The notes under the pieces were generated by a model. It was not told the DNA's origin. It did no database searches and saw nothing but the letters and a program-made list of their open reading frames with translations. The translations under genes and the position numbers were made by a program. Positions 21,090 through 29,334 of a DNA stretch of 64,000 nucleotides are shown here, piece after piece (position 1 is the stretch's first letter; every line of letters starts with the position of its first letter). Source of the stretch: Dietzia natronolimnaea (lineage in GTDB: Bacteria > Actinomycetota > Actinomycetes > Mycobacteriales > Mycobacteriaceae); NCBI RefSeq assembly GCF_002289575.1, contig NZ_NTGA01000001.1, positions 105,955 through 169,954 of the forward strand. The letters run 5' to 3'.

Positions 21090-21105
21090 TCGAACAGATG
21101 TGCAC
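21090..21105 (+). promoter_or_regulatory. Second SOS box, facing the divergent membrane-protein gene
   Basis: TCGAACAGATGTGCAC has a perfect left half and TGT, 11 of 14 fixed positions, with a degenerate right end. It is 59 nt upstream of ATG 21164 and could control both directions. Confidence 0.6.
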
Positions 21106-21121
21106 AATAAGGCACACGCGT

Positions 21122-21140
21122 GTGCGAATAGGGTTCGCAC
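21122..21140. repeat. 7-bp perfect inverted repeat upstream of the SOS-linked gene
   Basis: GTGCGAA (21122-21128) and TTCGCAC (21134-21140) around TAGGG. The GAA-N5-TTC spacing is one base short of a LexA box, so this is probably a different or non-canonical operator, 24 nt before the start codon. Confidence 0.5.
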
Positions 21141-21163
21141 ATCGTATCGAGTGGGGAGTTGTC

Positions 21164-21526
21164 ATGACCGTCCTGGAGATGCAGCAACGATCGCGGACGT
21201 CCATCCCGTGGACAGAGGTCTGCCTGGCCGCGCACGACCGGTTCGATCCGCCTAGGGTAGGGACCCGCGTCCACGCCGAGGTCCCGTCCGTCACCCGCAC
21301 CCTCGACCGTGGCCGGAAGGTGCCCACGCGGTCGGTGGCGCCCGGTCGCCGGGTGAGCGTGCGGCCGGCGTCCACGGGTCAGGTCAGGGCGTGCGGAGTG
21401 GAGGCGCGATCGGTCGCACCGGTGGTGGACGACGTGCCGACCTGGGCACTGGTGGTCGGGGGCATCGTCTTCGGAATCCTGATGTTGTTGGCGTTGGCCC
21501 TCGTGGGTGGGCCCGCCTACGCGTGA
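21164..21526 (+). CDS. Small one-helix membrane protein divergent from lexA (candidate SOS division inhibitor)
   Basis: 120 aa. Residues 1-90 are hydrophilic and Arg/Val/Pro rich. One membrane helix at about 93-115 (ALVVGGIVFGILMLLALALV) is followed only by GGPAYA. In M. tuberculosis (Rv2719c/ChiZ) and C. glutamicum (DivS), the gene divergent from lexA encodes an SOS-induced membrane protein that halts division. Position, SOS boxes and the N-tail-plus-helix layout agree. ChiZ carries an extracellular LysM domain after the helix; none is present here. Similarity is by position and topology, not by a clear sequence match. Confidence 0.7.
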   Translation: MTVLEMQQRSRTSIPWTEVCLAAHDRFDPPRVGTRVHAEVPSVTRTLDRGRKVPTRSVAPGRRVSVRPASTGQVRACGVEARSVAPVVDDVPTWALVVGGIVFGILMLLALALVGGPAYA

Positions 21527-21640
21527 CCCACGGCATCGCCTTCTAGAATGGTCCCGGGACGGCGGCCCGTCGCCCTCGCACCGCCGTCGGCTCCGGCCGG
21601 TGGACAGGTTCGGACCAGGTCGACGAATGGCGAAGCTGGA

Positions 21641-22099
21641 ATGTACTGCCCCATATGTCACCACGAGGACTCTCGGGTGATCGACTCGCGGTCGGTCGAC
21701 GAAGGGCAGGCGATACGGCGTCGACGCGAGTGCCCCGATTGCGGTCACCGGTTCACCACCCTTGAGACGCCGCTGTTGACCGTCCTCAAACGCAACGGCG
21801 TGACGGAGCGTTTCAGCCGCGACAAAGTGGTCCGCGGCGTCCGCCGTGCGTGCCAGGGCAGGTCGGTCGACGAGGACGCGCTCCGGCGGCTCGCTCAGCA
21901 GGTCGAGGACGCCGTCCGGGCCGGCGGGGCTTCCGAGGTCCCGGCTCATGAGATCGGGCTTGCCATCCTCGGACCTCTCCAGGACCTAGACGAGGTCGCC
22001 TATCTGCGTTTCGCCTCCGTGTACAAGCAGTTCAGTTCTGCCGCGGACTTCGAGAGGGAGATCATCGCTCTTCGAGAGCGACACGCCGCCCACCGGTGA
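21641..22099 (+). CDS. nrdR: Transcriptional repressor NrdR
   Basis: 152 aa. NrdR represses ribonucleotide reductase genes in response to ATP/dATP. The zinc ribbon is at the very N-terminus ([17 protein letters not shown], then CPDCGHRF), and an ATP-cone (about 48-138) begins [23 protein letters not shown] 21641 was chosen because all NrdR proteins begin with this zinc motif; the upstream frame is non-homologous. It follows the SOS-linked membrane protein, as in mycobacteria. Confidence 0.96.
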   Translation: MYCPICHHEDSRVIDSRSVDEGQAIRRRRECPDCGHRFTTLETPLLTVLKRNGVTERFSRDKVVRGVRRACQGRSVDEDALRRLAQQVEDAVRAGGASEVPAHEIGLAILGPLQDLDEVAYLRFASVYKQFSSAADFEREIIALRERHAAHR

Positions 22100-22179
22100 T
22101 CGAGCATTCGTCGCCGTAGCGTCGAGCGCGGGTGCGCCGCGCTGAGCCCCGTTTCGCGGCCCTGTTCTACTCTCAGACC

Positions 22180-22725
22180 ATGCTCCGCGTGGTTGCGAGC
22201 GCCGTGCTGTCGGTGCTGTTCGTCGTGAGCGCCTGGCTTGTCATCGGGCCTCACCACCCGGTATTCCCGTGGGCGTTCTCGGCCGGAGTCTTCGGGATCC
22301 TGGGCGTCATGGGCCCCGTGCCCGAAGCGGTGATTCCGAGATGGGTGACCACGACGTCGCAGCGGACGATCCCCCGCGCCCGGTTGTTCGGTATCCCCTC
22401 CACCCTCCGTGTGCTGGATCGGGTCGGGTGGAACCGCGCTCTGGGGCGACGAGGCAACAGCGGTCGCGGTCGAGCCGGTCTGGTGGGGATCCGCGCGGAC
22501 GCCATGCAGAGCCAGATCGCCCACGGGGTCGGCGCGGGGATTCACGCCTTGGTGGCCATCCCACTCGTGTTCGTGAGCGCCTGGTCGAGCGCGGTGATCG
22601 TGGTGGTACTCGGTGTCCTGGTGCACCTGCTCCCGGTCGCGATGCAGCGGTACGTGCTGGCGCGGGTGGACCGGGTCGCCCGAGTGACACAGGGTCGCGG
22701 GGCGGGCGACACTCGGGACTGGTGA
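22180..22725 (+). CDS. CrtO-like (glycosyl-diaponeurosporenoate acyltransferase family) membrane protein
   Basis: 181 aa from ATG 22180; an upstream start at 22132 would add 16 residues without homology. Two N-terminal helices (about 4-40) and two C-terminal ones (about 118-160) flank a basic loop with LFGIPSTLRVLDRVGWNRAL. The C-terminal pattern of His, helices and MQRYVLARVDR resembles staphylococcal CrtO-type acyltransferases, where NxP...QRY.R ends the domain. No carotenoid genes are nearby, so the acceptor is unknown. Family assignment is tentative. Confidence 0.55.
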   Translation: MLRVVASAVLSVLFVVSAWLVIGPHHPVFPWAFSAGVFGILGVMGPVPEAVIPRWVTTTSQRTIPRARLFGIPSTLRVLDRVGWNRALGRRGNSGRGRAGLVGIRADAMQSQIAHGVGAGIHALVAIPLVFVSAWSSAVIVVVLGVLVHLLPVAMQRYVLARVDRVARVTQGRGAGDTRDW

Positions 22726-22755
22726 CGGTGGTGACGCACGGCGGGCGTCGTGGGC

Positions 22756-25700
22756 TCACCGCCCGGGGCGACGGGAGAGAGAGGCGGCCACCGCCTTGTC
22801 GATCCTCTCGGCGGAGACAGGGCGCGAGGTTCCCAGGGACTGTGCGAAGAGTCCGACGCGATACTCCGCCAGCATCCATCGCAGATCCCGGGACGTCCTC
22901 GCCCCACCCGGCCGCCCGCGAAGTGCCGCCGTCGCCTGCGCAACGGTCGCCTCCGACTCCTCGAGCCGGGCGGTGAGCTCCCGATACCTCGACGGTGACT
23001 TCTCCGCCATGTCGAGCCTGAGATCGATCGCGCTCACATGGCGTTCCAGTTCCGGCAGGACCTCGACGGGGTGTCGCGCGAGGAACCCCTTGCCCACGAG
23101 GAAGTCCAGCGCGGGCCGGACGTCGTCTGCGACGTCACGCGGAGCCTGCTCCAACCGCGCCATCACCGATCGCGCGGCAACCAGTGCCGGGAGAGCGGCG
23201 GTAATCGACGCCGAGACGGCGGCCGGCGCTTCGGCCCTGGCCCTCGCACGCAGCTCCTCGAACTCCTGAACGGTGAGGACCGGCACTCCCTTACGTGCGG
23301 CGACGATCCGTCCACACGCAGCCAGGGCCGCGTCCGAGACCAGTCCGTCGGCGCCGCCGTGGGGATACTGGGTGAGCGCGAGGCGCTGCTCCACCGGACG
23401 GCCCCGGACTATCGACGCCGCGGAGATCACGTCCTTCGAGATCATCGTCAACACGGCCGCGGTCTGAGCGGCTCTCCTCTCCTCCTCGGTGGCGCACGCG
23501 ATCCGGTGGAGGCCGTCCGGGCGCACCTGCAGCGCCGGATAGACCGTCACCTCGACGCCGTCAACGGTCCCGCTGATCGAGGTCTCCAGGTCCCCGATCG
23601 TGTCCGCGGTCCAGTTCCGATGAGGCCCGTCATCGGGGACGAGTCGCGAGTTGAGAGTGGCTCGGACCTTCTCCACCAGGCGGCTGCGCAGGGCGGCCAG
23701 ATCGGTACCCGAGGCCACCACCTCGTCGCCGTCGACGATTTCGAAGCGCATGCGCAGATGGTCGGGGAGGCGTTCCGGATGGAACTCGCGGGGATCGACG
23801 GTCGTCCCGATCCTGGCCGAGAGGGCCCCGGCGAGCGCCACCGGGAGAGGAGCCGAGCGTGGGGTGAGATCCCCGGCCAGCAGGGCCGCGTATTCGGCGG
23901 GCGGGGAGCACAGACGCCGGAGGTACTTGGGCAGAGTCCGGAGCATCTCGGTGTACAGCTCCTCCCGAAGGCCGGGGACCAGCCACTCGAAACCGGAGGT
24001 CGCGACCGACGACAACTGGGGGAGAGGGATGCGCACGGTGATGCCATCGGAGTCGACACCCGGGTCGAATGCGTACCTGAGCTCGAAGTCCCGCTCTCCC
24101 TGCTTCCAGATCGGCGGGAACTCGGAGGCGGCCGGAGCGGTGTCCGAGGTGCGGATCCGCTCGGGCGTCAGACGTAGACGGTCCGGGTCCTTCCGTCCCT
24201 CCCTCTTCCACCACGACTCCAGGTGCCGCCCGGAGGTGACGTCGGCGGGGAGTCGCTCGAGGTAGAACTCGACCATCGCGTCGTCGTCGATGACCAGACC
24301 CCGGCGCCTGCTCCGGGTCTCCAGTTCGCGCGCCTGCTCCACCGCCGCGGCGTTCTCCGTGATGACCGGTATGCGGGTCGACCACCGGCCCTCGACGATC
24401 CCGTGCCGGACCAGCATCTCCCGGGCCAGCGGGGCGTCGACCCGGGACAGGAGGATGCGCCGCGACTCGACCACTGGCAGACCCAGGAGGAGAACCTTCT
24501 CGTAGGCCATCGCGGCGCCCTGGGCGTCGGACCAGTGCGGCTCGGAGTACTGGGACCGGACCAGGTGCTCCCCGAGGGTCTCGATCCACGCCGGGTCGAT
24601 GCGGGCGACGTCACGGGCCCACAGTCTGGAGGTCTCCACCAGCTCGGAGGCCATGAGCCATCGTGGTGGCTTGCGGGCGAGATCGGAACCGGGGAACACC
24701 TGGAAGCGGATGCCGCGGGTGCCGCGGAACTCCCTGGTGTCCTCGTCTTTCATCCCGACGTTGGTGAGCAGTCCGGTCAGGATCGCCTTGTGGAGGTCGT
24801 CCTCTGCGGCGTGGCCGGACGGTGGGTGCCATCCCCGGTCCCGGCACATGCTGGTCAACTGGGCGGTGAGGTCCTGCCACTCCCGGATCCGCAACCAGTG
24901 TAGATATTCGGCCTTGCACATCTTGCGGAACGCGCTGCCGGAGAGTTCGCGGCGCTGTTCCGTGAGGTAGCGCCACAGGTTGAGGTAACCGAGGAAGTCC
25001 GAGGACTTGTCGGCGAACCGGCGGTGGAACTGGTCCGCCTTCTCTCGCTCCTCGGCGGGTCGCTCCCGCACGTCCTGAACGGTCAGCGCCGCCACCACCA
25101 CCAGAACGTCCCCCAGCGACCGGTTGCGGTGGCCCTCCACCACCATCCGCGCCAGTCGGGGATCGAGGGGGAGGGACGCCATGTCGCGACCCACCCTCGT
25201 CAGGTGCGGGCGCTCGTCGTCGTCGATCCTGAGCGCACCGAGTTCGGTGAGCAGTGTCATCCCGTCCCGGACGGCCTTGCGGTCGGGTGGTTCGACGAAC
25301 GGGAAGTCGTCCACGGCGCCCAGGTCGAGATCGGCCATCGACAGGATGACCGACGCCAGATTGGTGCGCAGGATCTCCGGGTCGGTGAACTCCGGCCGGG
25401 AGTCGAAGTCGTCCTCCGAGTAGAGGCGGATGCAGATGCCGTCGGCCAGGCGTCCGCAGCGGCCGGCGCGCTGGGCGGCGGAGGCCTGTGAAATGGGTTC
25501 GATCGGCAGCCGCTGGACCTTGGTGCGTGTCGAATAGCGGGAGATCCGCGCGAGGCCGGTATCCACGACGTACCGGATCCCCGGAACCGTCACCGAGGTC
25601 TCCGCGATGTTGGTCGACAGGACGACGCGCCGGGTCGAGTGCTGACGGAACGCCCGGTGCTGCTCGGCGGTGGTGAGCCGGGCGAAGAGAGGGAAGATCT

Positions 25701-26670
25701 CCGTTCCCTTGAATCTCCGGCCCCGGAGTACCTCCTCGGCGTCGCGGATCTCACGCTCCCCGGACAGGAACACGAGGACGTCGCCATCCCCTTCGGCGAG
25801 GAGCTCGCCCACGGCATCGGCGAGCGCGTCCAGTGGATCCAGGTCGACGGTGCGGTCCGCGTGGTCGACCTGCAGTGGCCGGTAGCGGATCTCCACCGGG
25901 AACGTGCGACCGGAGACCTCGATGACAGGGGCGGGCCGGCCCGCCGAATCCGCGAAGTGGCGCGCGAAGCGGTCCGGGTCGATCGTGGCGGAGGTGATGA
26001 TGACCTTGAGGTCCGGTCGCCTGGGCAGGATCTGCCGGAGGTAGCCCACCAGGAAGTCGATGTTGAGACTGCGCTCGTGCGCCTCGTCGATGATGATCGT
26101 GTCGTAGGCGCGCAGCAGCCGGTCCCTCCGGATCTCGGCGAGCAGGATGCCGTCGGTCATGAGCTTGACAGCCGTGTCGGCACCGGTGCGGTCGTCGAAT
26201 CGCACGGCGGAACCGACCAGGTGTCCGGGCTCCGTTCCGAGCTCCTGGGCGATGCGTTCGGCGACCGTCCGGGCCGCCAGACGGCGGGGCTGGGTGTGTC
26301 CGATCATCCCGCGGACGCCTCGGCCGAGTTCCAGACAGATCTTGGGGATCTGCGTGGTCTTGCCGGACCCGGTCTCACCGGCGATCACCACGACCTGGTG
26401 GTCGTGGATCGCCGCCGCGATCTCGTCCTTGCGGGCGCTGACGGGGAGGTGCTCGGGGTACTCCGGTGTCGGGATCGACTCGGCGCGGCGGCGCAGTCGG
26501 TCGGCGGCGTCGTCGATCCTCCCGCCCAGGTCGGCCAGTTGGTCCGCGCGCGCCTTCCGGATCCTCGACCGGAGCCGGTGGGCGTCGAGGATGCCGACGT
26601 CGTCGAGCCGGACCAGGAGATCGTGCCGGGCCCGGCGCAGGTCGGGGGCGGGCTCGGAGGGCGTCGTCAT
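22756..26670 (-). CDS. hrpA: DEAH-box ATP-dependent RNA helicase HrpA
   Basis: 1304 aa, a full-length HrpA. Walker A GETGSGKTTQ is at 98-105, and the DEAH box with flanks (IIIDEAHERSLN) is near 192. The helicase C-terminal domain has RVVLSTNIAETSVTVPG and QRAGRCGR, followed by the HA2/OB region and a long C-terminal DUF3418-type extension. E. coli HrpA rescues stalled ribosomes and processes mRNA. ATG 26670 begins MTTPSEPAP; 81 upstream codons have no homology and overlap the next gene. Confidence 0.94.
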   Translation of the reverse strand: MTTPSEPAPDLRRARHDLLVRLDDVGILDAHRLRSRIRKARADQLADLGGRIDDAADRLRRRAESIPTPEYPEHLPVSARKDEIAAAIHDHQVVVIAGETGSGKTTQIPKICLELGRGVRGMIGHTQPRRLAARTVAERIAQELGTEPGHLVGSAVRFDDRTGADTAVKLMTDGILLAEIRRDRLLRAYDTIIIDEAHERSLNIDFLVGYLRQILPRRPDLKVIITSATIDPDRFARHFADSAGRPAPVIEVSGRTFPVEIRYRPLQVDHADRTVDLDPLDALADAVGELLAEGDGDVLVFLSGEREIRDAEEVLRGRRFKGTEIFPLFARLTTAEQHRAFRQHSTRRVVLSTNIAETSVTVPGIRYVVDTGLARISRYSTRTKVQRLPIEPISQASAAQRAGRCGRLADGICIRLYSEDDFDSRPEFTDPEILRTNLASVILSMADLDLGAVDDFPFVEPPDRKAVRDGMTLLTELGALRIDDDERPHLTRVGRDMASLPLDPRLARMVVEGHRNRSLGDVLVVVAALTVQDVRERPAEEREKADQFHRRFADKSSDFLGYLNLWRYLTEQRRELSGSAFRKMCKAEYLHWLRIREWQDLTAQLTSMCRDRGWHPPSGHAAEDDLHKAILTGLLTNVGMKDEDTREFRGTRGIRFQVFPGSDLARKPPRWLMASELVETSRLWARDVARIDPAWIETLGEHLVRSQYSEPHWSDAQGAAMAYEKVLLLGLPVVESRRILLSRVDAPLAREMLVRHGIVEGRWSTRIPVITENAAAVEQARELETRSRRRGLVIDDDAMVEFYLERLPADVTSGRHLESWWKREGRKDPDRLRLTPERIRTSDTAPAASEFPPIWKQGERDFELRYAFDPGVDSDGITVRIPLPQLSSVATSGFEWLVPGLREELYTEMLRTLPKYLRRLCSPPAEYAALLAGDLTPRSAPLPVALAGALSARIGTTVDPREFHPERLPDHLRMRFEIVDGDEVVASGTDLAALRSRLVEKVRATLNSRLVPDDGPHRNWTADTIGDLETSISGTVDGVEVTVYPALQVRPDGLHRIACATEEERRAAQTAAVLTMISKDVISAASIVRGRPVEQRLALTQYPHGGADGLVSDAALAACGRIVAARKGVPVLTVQEFEELRARARAEAPAAVSASITAALPALVAARSVMARLEQAPRDVADDVRPALDFLVGKGFLARHPVEVLPELERHVSAIDLRLDMAEKSPSRYRELTARLEESEATVAQATAALRGRPGGARTSRDLRWMLAEYRVGLFAQSLGTSRPVSAERIDKAVAASLSRRPGR

Positions 26671-26717
26671 GGTGTGGACCAGCGTATCGCCACCCGGTGA
26701 CGCGACAGACCCGGGTG

Positions 26718-26906
26718 TCAGCCCGATGAGCCGTCCCGGCGGGACTGCAGGCGGGTGTAACGCTGGTGGAGCCGCTCCCGTATCTCGTCGGGCTCGTAGG
26801 CCTGCCGCCGGCGTTCGGTCCGTGCGGCGAGGATCCCGGTGGCGGCCACGCCGACCACTCCGGCCGCGCCGACCACCTTGAACCACTGCCGTCCGCGGGG
26901 TGCCAT
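26718..26906 (-). CDS. Small membrane protein, 62 aa
   Basis: 62 aa with one hydrophobic helix (about 9-28, FKVVGAAGVVGVAATGILAA), then a charged tail with TERRRQAYEPDEIRERLHQRY. Such short one-helix proteins are widespread in mycolata with no known function. A TACCCT -10 sits exactly 6 nt before the ATG (26913-26918), the leaderless arrangement seen elsewhere here, which supports a real gene. It is divergent from the gene at 26954, and the hrpA start is 47 nt downstream. Confidence 0.75.
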   Translation of the reverse strand: MAPRGRQWFKVVGAAGVVGVAATGILAARTERRRQAYEPDEIRERLHQRYTRLQSRRDGSSG

Positions 26907-26912
26907 GGTCCA

Positions 26913-26918
26913 AGGGTA
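26913..26918 (-). promoter_or_regulatory. -10 box for the leaderless 62-aa gene
   Basis: TACCCT on the minus strand, separated by 6 nt from ATG 26906. Confidence 0.5.
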
Positions 26919-26953
26919 GGTCCTGGGCCCGCGTCGCCTGGCAGGATCACGGC

Positions 26954-27715
26954 ATGAGCCTCGACACCGTCCCGCTCGCCGCCGCAGCCCACCGCACCCG
27001 TACCGGCGACCTCTGGCTCTTCCGTGGGCGCACGACCGCCGACCGGCTCATCCAGACCCTCACCAATTCCCCCGTGAACCACGTGGGGGTGGCCGTCGTG
27101 CTCGACGACCTACCCCCGCTCCTCTGGCACGCGGAGATGGGGCGCGCGCTGACGGACGTCTGGACGGGTCGCAGGCAACGCGGCGTCCAACTGCACGATC
27201 TCGAGGCGGCGGTGCGTCACTGGACCGGGCCGTACGGACAACGCGCATGGTTCCGGCAGATCAGTCCGGAGACCGGTGACGCGCAGGAGGACGCGGTCCT
27301 GGAGACGATCGCCCGACTGAACGGTGTGTCGTTCCCGTCCGCGGGGCGCTTGACCGCCCGGTGGGCCCGGGGCCGGTGGGCGGCTCGGGGACGGCACCGA
27401 TCCGACCGCCACGCCGACACGGGGTCCGGGTCCGGAGGGGACGGTGAGGCCGGCGCCCGGGGGAGGCGGGGCATCGGTCTCCCGTGGCGCAGAACCGTCG
27501 ACACCGGGCCGGTTCTGCGCATGGAGGCCGCCTACTGCGCCGAGGTCGTCGGGATGACACTCGAGGCGATGGGCGTCCTGCTGCCGGCCGGCGATGCCAG
27601 CTGGTACGACCCCGGTCGGTTCTGGAGCGGAGACGCACTGCCTCTCGCCCCGGGGTGGGACTACGGGCGGGAGGTCGCGGTCACCGTTCCCGCGGATGCC
27701 GACCGCGAACCCTGA
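26954..27715 (+). CDS. Permuted papain-fold (YiiX/YebB-like) amidase or peptidase
   Basis: 253 aa from ATG 26954. Circularly permuted NlpC/P60-type features are clear: GDLWLFRG then IQTLTNSPVNHVGVAVV (His general base, near residue 38), and much later AYCAEVVGMTLEAMG (Cys nucleophile, near 196). A low-complexity Arg/Gly/Asp insert (about 145-175) separates the halves. No signal peptide is seen, so it may be cytoplasmic or membrane-associated; lipid or peptidoglycan amide bonds are possible substrates. CAGGAT 6 nt before the ATG may be a weak leaderless -10. It is convergent with ceoC. Confidence 0.75.
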   Translation: MSLDTVPLAAAAHRTRTGDLWLFRGRTTADRLIQTLTNSPVNHVGVAVVLDDLPPLLWHAEMGRALTDVWTGRRQRGVQLHDLEAAVRHWTGPYGQRAWFRQISPETGDAQEDAVLETIARLNGVSFPSAGRLTARWARGRWAARGRHRSDRHADTGSGSGGDGEAGARGRRGIGLPWRRTVDTGPVLRMEAAYCAEVVGMTLEAMGVLLPAGDASWYDPGRFWSGDALPLAPGWDYGREVAVTVPADADREP

Positions 27716-27770
27716 AGAAGGTTCCCGGAAGGGCTGCCGGACAGGGCTGCTCGAGCGGGCGTTGAGGGAG

Positions 27771-28574
27771 TCAGCCGCCGAGGATCGCGGAGCTCAGGTC
27801 CTCCTCGGCCGTCTCCGGGGCCACGACGAGCAGTTCGTCGCCGGGTTCGAACGGCACGTCGGGTTCGGGAGTGATCACCCTGCCTCCCCGGAGGATGGCC
27901 ACCAGCGCCGCGTCGCGGGGGAGCCGGACGCGGGAGACGGGTCTGCCCGCGAGGGGGGTCTGGTCCGGCAGCGTCACGCTCACCAGGTTGACGCCGCCGC
28001 GACGCAGGGTCATCAGCCGTATGACGTCCCCGACGGCGACGGCCTCCTCGACCACCGAGACCATGAGCCGGGGGGTGGAGACGGCCACGTCTACCCCCCA
28101 GCGGTCGTCGAACAGCCACTCGTTCCGCGGGTCGTTGACGCGAGCGACCACCCGGGGCACGGCGAACTCCGTCTTGGCCAGCAGGCTCACGACCAGGTTC
28201 ACTTTGTCGTCGCCGGTGGCCGCCACCACGACGTCGGACTCCTCCGCCCGGAGCCGGTCGAGGACGCTCAGCTCGCACGCGTCCCCCACGATTTGCCGGG
28301 CATCGGTGACCGCGTCGCGGTCGAACACCGCCGCGCGTCGGTCGACCAGCGTCACGTGGTGGTCGTTGGCCAGGAGTTCGCGGGCGATCGATCGCCCCAC
28401 CACGCCGGCGCCGGCCACCAGCACCCGCATGGTGGAGGCGTGGAACGTGCGGGTGGGGGCGCGGTCCAACAGGCCCGCACCGTCCGCGTAGTCGGGGACC
28501 GGGCCGCCCGGGACCGGGGGCCCGGGGTCCGCCGCCCCGGCGACGGGGTCGCTGCCGACGGGCCGGTCAGTCAT
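27771..28574 (-). CDS. ceoC: TrkA-family potassium-uptake regulatory protein (CeoC)
   Basis: 267 aa. A Pro/Gly-rich N-terminal extension (about 1-47) precedes an RCK_N Rossmann domain (MRVLVAGAGVVGRSIARELL; GDACELSVLDRL; VVVAATGDDKVNLVVSLLAK) and an RCK_C domain (about 180-262, VTLPDQTPLAGRPVSRVRLP). It regulates potassium flux by NAD(H)/ATP and possibly c-di-AMP sensing. It overlaps ceoB by 8 nt; the pair corresponds to M. tuberculosis ceoB-ceoC. There is no TrkH membrane subunit beside it, but a KimA-like transporter is divergent. Confidence 0.9.
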   Translation of the reverse strand: MTDRPVGSDPVAGAADPGPPVPGGPVPDYADGAGLLDRAPTRTFHASTMRVLVAGAGVVGRSIARELLANDHHVTLVDRRAAVFDRDAVTDARQIVGDACELSVLDRLRAEESDVVVAATGDDKVNLVVSLLAKTEFAVPRVVARVNDPRNEWLFDDRWGVDVAVSTPRLMVSVVEEAVAVGDVIRLMTLRRGGVNLVSVTLPDQTPLAGRPVSRVRLPRDAALVAILRGGRVITPEPDVPFEPGDELLVVAPETAEEDLSSAILGG

Positions 28575-29229
28575 CAGCTGGTCCTCGCTTCACGATGTCG
28601 TCGAGATCGTCCACCACGGCGGAGGGTACGGCCAGGTGGATCAGGTCCTCCGCCTGGGCGAGCGTGCCGCCATCGGGGACCCGGCACTCGCCGAAGCGGG
28701 TGAGCGCGACCGCGGTGCCACCGACGGACCCGGCGAGAGAGGCGAGCGTGGTCCCGACCCACACCGGGGGAGGGACCACCGCGACCAGCGAGACCTCACC
28801 GGTCTGATCGCGCCAGACCACCGGGCTCGAACCGGACGTGATGTATCTGATGAGGCGGCCGGTCGCCCAGGGGACCGTCGCGACGGTGGGGATGCCCAAC
28901 CGCTCGTAGACCTCGGCGCGTCCGGCGTCGTAGATCCTGGCGATCACCCGCTCGACGCCGTAGGTCTCGCGGGCCACCCTCGCGGCGATGATGTTGGAGT
29001 TGTCCCCCGAGGAAACCGCCGCGAACGCGTCGGCGCCGTGGAGCCCGGCGTCCACGAGGACCTCACGGTCGAAGCCGAGCCCGGTGACGGTGCGGCCGCC
29101 GAACTGCTCGGGCAACCTGGCGAACGCCGCGGGGTCCCGGTCGATCACGACCACCTCGTGACCGGCCTCGTCGAGTTCGGTCGCGAGCTCCGCCCCGACC
29201 CGCCCGCAGCCCATGATGATGACCCTCAT
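28567..29229 (-). CDS. ceoB: TrkA-family potassium-uptake regulatory protein (CeoB)
   Basis: 220 aa. An RCK_N domain starts at residue 1 (MRVIIMGCGRVGAELATEL, acidic end HEVVVIDRD) and an RCK_C domain lies at about 135-215. SSGDNSNIIAARVARETYGV is typical of the TrkA nucleotide site. It is the first gene of the ceoB-ceoC pair; two separate RCK units probably form a hetero-octameric ring. A weak AGGAG lies 8-12 nt upstream. The intergenic region with the divergent transporter holds a perfect inverted repeat. Confidence 0.92.
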   Translation of the reverse strand: MRVIIMGCGRVGAELATELDEAGHEVVVIDRDPAAFARLPEQFGGRTVTGLGFDREVLVDAGLHGADAFAAVSSGDNSNIIAARVARETYGVERVIARIYDAGRAEVYERLGIPTVATVPWATGRLIRYITSGSSPVVWRDQTGEVSLVAVVPPPVWVGTTLASLAGSVGGTAVALTRFGECRVPDGGTLAQAEDLIHLAVPSAVVDDLDDIVKRGPADD

Positions 29230-29248
29230 GGCCAGTACCGCTCCTCAC

Positions 29249-29267
29249 GGTCCGCGACGCGCGGACC
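29249..29267. repeat. Perfect 8-bp inverted repeat between ceoB and kimA-like gene
   Basis: GGTCCGCG (29249-29256) and CGCGGACC (29260-29267) around ACG. It lies 20 nt upstream of ceoB and 56 nt upstream of the transporter's -10 box. This is a candidate shared operator. Confidence 0.5.
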
Positions 29268-29322
29268 CGTCCCGATCACGCTACTCCCGTCGGCAGAACT
29301 GTCCCTGCGGCACGCGGAGCCC

Positions 29323-29328
29323 TACGAT
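29323..29328 (+). promoter_or_regulatory. -10 box for the leaderless KimA-like gene
   Basis: TACGAT ends 6 nt before GTG 29335. Confidence 0.55.
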
Positions 29329-29334
29329 GTGTCG

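Noticed and set aside
23038..24177. 379-codon plus-strand frame inside hrpA
   Set aside because: It is inside a complete, conserved hrpA coding sequence; no motif or promoter.
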